DNA from: Anaerolineales bacterium UBA5069
Lineage (GTDB): Bacteria; Chloroflexota; Anaerolineae; Caldilineales; Caldilineaceae
Direction of reading: 5' to 3'
NCBI GenBank assembly: GCA_002415895.1
Contig: DIAV01000051.1
Coordinates: forward strand, 1 to 5,368
DNA length: 5,368 bases
Shown here: positions 1 through 5,368 of the stretch, piece after piece
Layout of the letters: every line of letters starts with the position of its first letter
Numbering within the stretch: position 1 is the first letter of the stretch
Position numbers and translations under genes: made by a program
Notes under the pieces: generated by a model
What the model saw: the letters and a program-made list of their open reading frames with translations, nothing else
What the model was told of the DNA's origin: nothing
Databases searched by the model: none

Positions 1-353
1 AGGCCATGCCCATGACAGAGACCGTTGCGATGACGGAAACCGCTGAAGTCGTCCCGGCCGAAGCAATGACCGAGACAGAAGTCATGACCGACAGCGCGGC
101 CATGACAGAAACCGCAGCCATGACCGAGACCATGGCGATGACGGAAACCGCCGAAATGGTTCCCGCCGCAGTCATGACGGAGACCGCCGAGGTGGTCGCT
201 GCCGAAGCAATGACCGAGACCGTTGAAGCCGCACCCGAGACGCTGCCCACAACCGGCGGCTCCTCCATGCCCAGCCTGAGCGTGCTGGCCAGCGGCCTTG
301 TGCTGCTGGTGCTTGTGGCGGCAGCGTTTGTCACCCGCCGCCGCACTGCCTAA
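1..353 (+). CDS. Surface protein C-terminus: hexapeptide-repeat stalk with LPXTG-type sorting signal (5' partial)
   Basis: This is the 3' part of a gene whose beginning lies outside the window. The frame is already open at base 3, and the first ATG (6) sits inside the repeat and has no signal peptide behind it. Numbering residues from that ATG, residues 3-74 are a run of six-residue units, mostly MTETxx, in which every MTET falls in one hexad register. An LPTTGG motif follows at 80-85, then a hydrophobic segment at about 91-109 (Leu/Val/Ala) and a final RRRTA. LPXTG plus a membrane segment plus a basic tail is the classic sortase cell-wall sorting signal. I therefore infer an exported protein held at the envelope, with the repeat acting as a flexible, acidic, Met-rich spacer. 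The N-terminal domain, and so the function, cannot be seen. If no sortase exists in the genome, the tail could simply be a C-terminal membrane anchor. The gene ends in TAA, followed by a hairpin terminator. Its relation to the downstream transporter is unclear and it is probably a separate transcription unit. Confidence 0.8.
   Translation, partial: AMPMTETVAMTETAEVVPAEAMTETEVMTDSAAMTETAAMTETMAMTETAEMVPAAVMTETAEVVAAEAMTETVEAAPETLPTTGGSSMPSLSVLASGLVLLVLVAAAFVTRRRTA
12..227 (+). repeat. 18-bp (six-codon) tandem repeat coding for MTETxx hexads
   Basis: Twelve consecutive 18-bp units encode hexapeptides in strict register. Eight begin MTET and one begins MTDS. Three are VVPAEA, MVPAAV and VVAAEA spacers, each directly following an MTETAE unit. 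Exact copies at DNA level remain: a 17-base match between 27-43 and 135-151 (offset 108, six units) and a 20-base match between 57-76 and 201-220 (offset 144, eight units). Synonymous differences elsewhere (gag/gaa, acc/aca) show that the array is not freshly duplicated throughout. Confidence 0.88.
243..350 (+). other. C-terminal sorting signal (LPTTGG, hydrophobic segment, RRR tail)
   Basis: This is the coding segment for the LPTTGG motif, a Gly/Ser/Pro link, a roughly 19-residue hydrophobic stretch and a terminal Arg-Arg-Arg-Thr-Ala. In the sortase family the enzyme cleaves between Thr and Gly of LPXTG and attaches the protein covalently to the envelope. The order and spacing here match that signal. 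No sortase gene is in the window, so covalent attachment is inferred. Confidence 0.75.
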
Positions 354-373
354 TCTGCAATTTGCGTTCCACG

Positions 374-400
374 GGGGAGGGCGCTCTGCCCTCCCCTTAT
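374..400 (+). terminator. Hairpin terminator after the surface-protein gene
   Basis: A perfect 9-bp GC-rich stem (ggggagggc at 374-382 with gccctcccc at 388-396) encloses the 5-base loop gctct. It lies 20 bp after the TAA stop. The following bases (ttat, then gccttt) form only a weak U-tract, so this is a plausible but not ideal intrinsic terminator. Its position between the surface-protein gene and the transporter genes fits the end of a transcription unit. The rest of the 354-455 gap holds no recognisable promoter that I would defend. Confidence 0.6.
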
Positions 401-439
401 GCCTTTCCCCGCTGTATCCTCATTCCACACTACCAAATC

Positions 440-448
440 GAGAGGGAG
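440..448 (+). promoter_or_regulatory. Shine-Dalgarno that sets the lipoprotein start at 456
   Basis: The purine-rich run gagagggag ends 7 bases before the ATG at 456. An in-frame ATG at 399 is also open, but it overlaps the terminator hairpin and would add 19 polar residues ahead of a textbook lipoprotein signal peptide. The 456 start is therefore preferred. Confidence 0.75.
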
Positions 449-455
449 TTGCCCG

Positions 456-1718
456 ATGAACAAACGAGCCATTTGGTCGATTCTGAGCATGATTGTCTTG
501 TTTAGCATGTTGCTTGGCGGTTGCGCCGTTCCGGCGGCAGCCCCCGCCGCGCCGGCCGCAGATGCAGCCGCCGCACCCGCTGAGGCCGCCCCTGCCGAGG
601 CCGCCATTCAGATCCCTGCGCCGGTTGACGGCATGTTCAATGTTGCATTCGTCTACGTGGGCCCCGTGGGTGATGCAGGCTGGACCTATGCGCATGACGA
701 GGGCCGCCGCTACCTTGAGGAGAACCTGGAAGGTGTTCACACCGCCTATCTCGAGAGCGTACCCGAAGGCGCCGACGCCGAGCGTGTGATCCGCAACCTG
801 GCGCGCGCCGGCTTCAACGCAGTATTCACAACTTCCTTCGGCTACATGGACCCGACGGCCACAGTCGCCGCCGAATTCCCGGATATCGATTTCGTTCATG
901 TCTCCGGCTTCCTCAAGGGGCCGAACTTCTCCAACCTCTTCGGCGGCATGGAGAGCATGAAGTACCTCGTCGGCATGATCGCCGGCGCCAAGGCACAGGA
1001 ATTGGGCGCAACGCAGGTTGGCTACATTGCTCCCTTTGCCACAGCCGAAGTCGTCCGCCACATCAATGCCGCAGCGATGGGCATGCGCTCGGTTTGCCCC
1101 GAGTGTACGCTTGACATTCGCTGGACCTTCTCCTGGTTCGACCCGAACCTCGAGCGTGAGTCGGCAGCCTCGCTGATTGACGCCGGTGCCGTCGTCGTCA
1201 TCACCGGCGCCGACACCCCCGGCCCCGTCCAGGTTGCCGGCGAAAAGGGTGTCTTCGGCGTTGGCTACGACAGCCGCAACGCCTGTTCGATTGACCCCGA
1301 AGCCTGCCTCACAGTCCCCTACTGGAACTGGGGCCCCGAGTATGTGCGCCTCGTCCAGGAGATGATGGACGGCACCTTTGTCGGCAGCGACATTTACTTC
1401 GACGTTGATAGCGGCAGCCTCGGATTGCTCGGCTTCGTTGAAGACCAGACACCGCAGCCCGGCGTGCCCGCGTCGATCGTACCCCAGGTGCAGGAACTTC
1501 TGGCCAAAATGGAATCGGGCGAGTTCACCCGCTTTGATGTCTTTAGCGGCCCCATCAACGACAACAAGGGCAACCTCTTCGTCCCCGAAGGCGAGCAACT
1601 GACGCAGTCGGACCTGGAAGGCCTCAAGGGCATTGAAGGCCGCGAAGATTGCACCTTCTGCATGAGCTGGCTAGCCGAGGGCGTTTCGCCCGACGCTGAA
1701 CTGCCCTCCGGCAACTAG
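456..1718 (+). CDS. BMP/PnrA-family ABC transporter substrate-binding lipoprotein
   Basis: This is the extracytoplasmic binding subunit of an ABC importer, 420 residues from the start at 456. Residues 1-22 are a lipoprotein signal peptide (MNKR, then a hydrophobic core) with lipobox LGGC and the lipidated Cys at 23. Residues 24-50 form an Ala/Pro/Glu linker. The periplasmic-binding-protein fold begins near 61 (FNVAFVYVGPVGDAGW). Family signatures follow: GWTYAHDEGRR (75-85), EGADAERVIRNLA (104-116), FTTSFGY (124-130), WFDP (227-230), and VGYDSRN near 269-275. This set resembles the subgroup containing an adenine-bound Brucella protein more than classical sugar binders, so a purine base or nucleoside is the likely ligand. 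That is inference. Three close Cys pairs (214/217, 277/284, 399/402) could form disulfides outside the cell. It is followed by the importer's ATPase and permease genes, but a strong hairpin and a 120-bp gap separate it from them, as is common where the binding protein is needed in excess. Confidence 0.93.
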   Translation: MNKRAIWSILSMIVLFSMLLGGCAVPAAAPAAPAADAAAAPAEAAPAEAAIQIPAPVDGMFNVAFVYVGPVGDAGWTYAHDEGRRYLEENLEGVHTAYLESVPEGADAERVIRNLARAGFNAVFTTSFGYMDPTATVAAEFPDIDFVHVSGFLKGPNFSNLFGGMESMKYLVGMIAGAKAQELGATQVGYIAPFATAEVVRHINAAAMGMRSVCPECTLDIRWTFSWFDPNLERESAASLIDAGAVVVITGADTPGPVQVAGEKGVFGVGYDSRNACSIDPEACLTVPYWNWGPEYVRLVQEMMDGTFVGSDIYFDVDSGSLGLLGFVEDQTPQPGVPASIVPQVQELLAKMESGEFTRFDVFSGPINDNKGNLFVPEGEQLTQSDLEGLKGIEGREDCTFCMSWLAEGVSPDAELPSGN

Positions 1719-1750
1719 TACACACAGTCGCCAGAGTCTGATGTATAAAA

Positions 1751-1785
1751 CGGTTGTGGGGGCAAAAAACTTGCCCCCACAACCG
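1751..1785 (+). terminator. Perfect 15-bp hairpin between binding-protein and ATPase genes
   Basis: Bases 1751-1765 (cggttgtgggggcaa) are exactly complementary to 1771-1785, with the 5-base loop aaaac. The hairpin starts 32 bp after the lipoprotein stop. On the + strand no T-run follows (cacttccc), so it is not a standard intrinsic terminator for this operon. It may be a partial terminator or an mRNA 3'-end stabiliser that lets the binding protein be made in excess. Read on the - strand, the stem is followed by TTTTATA, a better terminator shape, but no gene is supported on that strand. Confidence 0.65.
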
Positions 1786-1812
1786 CACTTCCCAGCCGAC
1801 GCGCTTCCGTCA

Positions 1813-1838
1813 TTTACATTGTCACGCCCACCCATATA

Positions 1839-1840
<2 letters not shown>
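1813..1840 (+). promoter_or_regulatory. Sigma70-like promoter overlapping the ATPase start codon
   Basis: TTTACA (1813-1818, one mismatch to TTGACA) is followed after 16 bp by a perfect TATAAT (1835-1840). The spacing is good for housekeeping sigma factors. The predicted transcript start, near 1847, falls after the first possible ATG of the ATPase gene (1839), whose first two bases are the last two of the -10 box. Either the promoter is real and translation starts further down (in-frame ATG at 1932), or the box is a coincidence. Confidence 0.45.
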
Positions 1841-3460
<1,620 letters not shown>

Positions 3461-3464
<4 letters not shown>

Positions 3465-4588
3465 CAGCGCAAAGCGCACTGGGCCCCACCCCGGAAAAGA
3501 CCGTAACGCGCCTGCGGATTGAGCAGCGCATGGAGCAGCCCACCTGGCTCAGATACGCGTCGCCCATCATTCTGGTAGGCGCAGCGTTGCTGGTGGGCGC
3601 GTTACTGCTGCGCCTGGCTGGGGCCAACCCGTGGTTTGTCTACCGCCAAATGTTTTCCATTGCCTTCGGCAGCGCCTACGGCTGGTCCGACACGACAATC
3701 AAGGCGGTGCCGCTGATTGTGATTGGCCTGGGCGTGGCGTTGGCGCTGCGCATGCGCCTCTTCAACGTGGGCGCCGAAGGCCAATTCTTCATTGGCGCCT
3801 TTATGGCCACTGGCGTCGCGCTCTACATCCTGCCCACCAATGCCCCCGCCTGGCTTATGCTGCTGGCCATGGGGTTGGGAGGCTTCATTGGCGGCGCCTT
3901 CTGGGGCTTCATCCCCGGCATTCTCAAGGCGCGCCTCAACGTCAACGAAATCATCACCACCCTTATGCTTACCTACGTGGCTGTGCTCTGGAACAACTAC
4001 TGGGTCTACGGCCCGTGGAGCGAGCGCGGCTTCGGCATGACGAGCACCTTCCCCGATAACGCGTGGATGCCGCGCTTCACCGACTACGCCGAGCAGATTC
4101 CGGCCCTGCGCGGCATGACCGCGCACTTCGGCATTTTCGTGGCGATTGTCCTCGCCATCGTCATGTGGATTCTGTTGCGCAGCAGCAAGTGGGGCTTTGA
4201 AATCAGCGTCATTGGCGACAACAACCGTGCCGCGCGCTACGCAGGCATTAACCTCAGCCGCAACATCATTCTGGTCATGATGATCAGCGGTGGCTTTGCC
4301 GGTCTCGCGGGCATGATTGAGGTGGCAGGCGTTGTGCATCGCCTGCAGGAGCGTTTCTCCCCGGGCTATGGCTTTACCGCCATCATTATCGCGTGGCTGG
4401 CCAAGCTCAATCCGCTGGCGATTATTCCTGTGGCCTACCTCTTTGGCGGGCTGCTGGTGGGCGGTGACGCCATCCAGCCCGCAGGCGTAGCCGCCATGCT
4501 GCAAGGTGTCATTCTCTTTGTTGTCGTCGGTGGCGAAATGCTTCTGACGTACCGCGTGCGGCTGGAAAAGGTTGCCGTGGCAGCCTGA
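3461..4588 (+). CDS. ABC transporter permease 1 (NupP/YufP-like, BPD_transp_2 family)
   Basis: This is the first of two inner-membrane subunits of the importer, 375 residues, a usual length for the family. After a polar N-terminus of about 30 residues, hydrophobic segments lie near 33-52, 83-97, 107-124, 130-153, 165-180, 222-239, 268-289, 304-315, 318-336 and 343-362. Recognisable family motifs are LFNVGAEGQFFIGA (100-113), LNVNEIITTLMLTY (159-172), and the cytoplasmic coupling region with GFEISVIGDNNRAARYAGI (245-263), which contacts the ATPase. The FNVGAEGQ form distinguishes it from the second permease (LNLGVEG). Each of these importers carries one of each type, and together they form the channel. 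Its start is fixed by the ATGA overlap and the GAGG site upstream. The ATPase is coupled upstream, while 112 bp separate it from the second permease. Substrate specificity cannot be read from this subunit. Confidence 0.94.
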
Positions 4589-4622
4589 AGCAACACTGTT
4601 CCCTGCGCCATTGCCCCTCGCG

Positions 4623-4638
4623 CGACCTGGCGACCTGG
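4623..4638 (+). repeat. Tandem 8-bp repeat (cgacctgg x2) between permease genes
   Basis: Two exact adjacent copies of cgacctgg (4623-4630 and 4631-4638) lie in the 112-bp gap between the permease genes and are followed by a further cg. A second short direct repeat, aatcac, occurs at 4665-4670 and 4675-4680. These may be operator half-sites or chance duplications, and nothing else supports a regulatory role. Confidence 0.4.
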
Positions 4639-4650
4639 CGGCAAGATGTA

Positions 4651-4677
4651 TTGACAACAGCTCGAATCACCTTCAAT
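4651..4677 (+). promoter_or_regulatory. Possible weak promoter before permease 2
   Basis: A perfect TTGACA (4651-4656) is followed after 15 bp by TTCAAT (4672-4677), which matches four of six -10 positions at a short spacing. It may give the second permease some internal transcription. The -10 is poor, so this is a weak call. Confidence 0.25.
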
Positions 4678-4700
4678 CACTGGTACTTTCGGGACAGGGT

Positions 4701-5368
4701 ATGGACCTCGTATTCTTTGTAACGCTGCTGGCAGCCGGTGTGCGCACGGGCACGGTATTGCTCTTTGCCACCGTGGGCGAAATCTTCGCCGAACGATCAG
4801 GCGTGCTCAACCTGGGCGTCGAAGGCATGATGCTCATGGGGGCAATGACAGGCTATGGCGTAACCTACGCCACCGGCAACCCGTGGCTGGGGCTACTGGC
4901 GGCCCTGCTCGTTGGTGGCCTTATGGCACTGCTGCACGCCATTGTCACAATTACACTGCGCGCCGATCAGGTTGTGAGCGGCCTTGCGCTCACCTTCCTG
5001 GGCACAGGGCTTAGCTCCGTGCTGGGCGCACCGCTTGTGCAGGTGCGCGACGTTGCCCGCCTGCCCAGCTTTGACATCCCCGGTTTGGCCGCAATCCCCG
5101 TCATCGGGCCCATTCTCTTCCAGCACAATGTCATTGTCTATCTCGGCTTTATCATAGGACCGCTCGCCTGGTTCTACATCTACCGCACCCGCCCCGGCAT
5201 GGAACTGCGCGCGATAGGTGAATACCCCGCCGCCGCCGACGTACAGGGCATTAACGTCGCCCGGTTGCGTTACTTCTATGTGGTGCTGGGCGGCATGTTC
5301 GCCGGTGTCGCAGGCGCATCGCTCAGCCTCGCAGTAACGCCACTATGGCTGGAAGGCATGACCGGCGG
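4701..5368 (+). CDS. ABC transporter permease 2 (NupQ/YufQ-like), 3' partial
   Basis: This is the second membrane subunit of the importer, open to the window edge with 222 complete codons visible; the family is usually around 300 residues, so roughly a quarter is missing. It begins MDLVFFVTLLAAGVRTGTVL, giving an immediate first membrane helix. Family motifs follow: RSGVLNLGVEGMMLMGA (32-48), RADQVVSGLALTFLGTGLS (87-105), and the ATPase-coupling region PGMELRAIGEYPAAADVQGI (165-184), followed by a helix from about 190. LNLGVEG is the mark of this second permease class, the partner of the FNVGAEGQ class encoded just upstream. The ATG at 4701 is preceded by GGGACAGGG (4691-4699), with the ggga part at a usable distance. 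No plausible in-frame ATG, GTG or TTG is seen in the 60 bp upstream. The gap may hold a weak internal promoter. Any catabolic gene for the imported substrate would lie beyond the window. Confidence 0.93.
   Translation, partial: MDLVFFVTLLAAGVRTGTVLLFATVGEIFAERSGVLNLGVEGMMLMGAMTGYGVTYATGNPWLGLLAALLVGGLMALLHAIVTITLRADQVVSGLALTFLGTGLSSVLGAPLVQVRDVARLPSFDIPGLAAIPVIGPILFQHNVIVYLGFIIGPLAWFYIYRTRPGMELRAIGEYPAAADVQGINVARLRYFYVVLGGMFAGVAGASLSLAVTPLWLEGMTG

Noticed and set aside
12..227. The short repeats as a CRISPR array
   Set aside because: The units are contiguous, in frame and coding, with an 18-bp period and no unique spacers, so this is a protein-coding tandem repeat.
399..455. Upstream ATG (399) as the lipoprotein start
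   Set aside because: It overlaps the terminator region, has no Shine-Dalgarno, and would put 19 polar residues before a clean signal peptide; ATG 456 has gagagggag 7 bases upstream.
420..1598. 392-codon open frame on the - strand opposite the lipoprotein gene
   Set aside because: It lies wholly within the convincing lipoprotein gene. Its protein is a His/Gly/Ala/Val-rich mixture with no family signature, and GC-rich codon bias routinely creates such antisense frames.
1742..1749. TGTATAAA just before the hairpin as a second promoter
   Set aside because: No -35-like sequence lies 15-19 bp upstream, and a transcript from it would start inside the hairpin.
3602..4657. 351-codon open frame on the - strand opposite permease 1
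   Set aside because: Its translation is rich in His, Gly, Ala and Asn with no motif, as expected from the antisense of a hydrophobic permease.

Overview
The window is GC-rich (about 60% by eye) bacterial DNA with every supported gene on the + strand. The lipoprotein's lipobox is followed by a long Ala/Pro/Glu linker, and the first protein ends in an LPTTGG-hydrophobic-RRR tail. With the subtype of the transporter, this looks most like a member of the Chloroflexota (Anaerolineae/Caldilineae type). That placement is inference from sequence style, not from a marker gene.

Layout. Positions 1-353 hold the 3' end of a surface-protein gene: a Met/Thr/Glu hexapeptide-repeat stalk followed by a sortase-type sorting signal. 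Positions 354-455 hold a GC-rich hairpin terminator and the leader of the next gene. Positions 456-1718 encode a BMP/PnrA-family lipoprotein, the substrate-binding subunit of an ABC importer. Positions 1719-1838 hold a perfect 15-bp hairpin and a consensus-like promoter whose -10 box overlaps the next start codon. Positions 1839-3464 encode a double-domain ABC ATPase. It overlaps by 4 bp the first permease (3461-4588). After a 112-bp gap comes the second permease (4701 to beyond the window end).

The last four genes form one BMP-type importer: a lipid-anchored binding protein, a fused tandem ATPase, and two different membrane subunits forming a heterodimeric channel. This is the architecture of the nucleoside importers NupNOPQ of Bacillus and PnrABCDE of Treponema. 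The binding protein resembles the subgroup containing an adenine-binding protein from Brucella, so a purine base or nucleoside is the best substrate guess. No enzyme in the window confirms it.

I see no RNA gene, mobile element, CRISPR array or undescribed multi-gene system. The least ordinary features are the strictly registered 18-bp/6-residue repeat in the sorted surface protein, the strong hairpin between the binding-protein and ATPase genes, the promoter/start-codon overlap at 1835-1841, and three close cysteine pairs in the binding protein.
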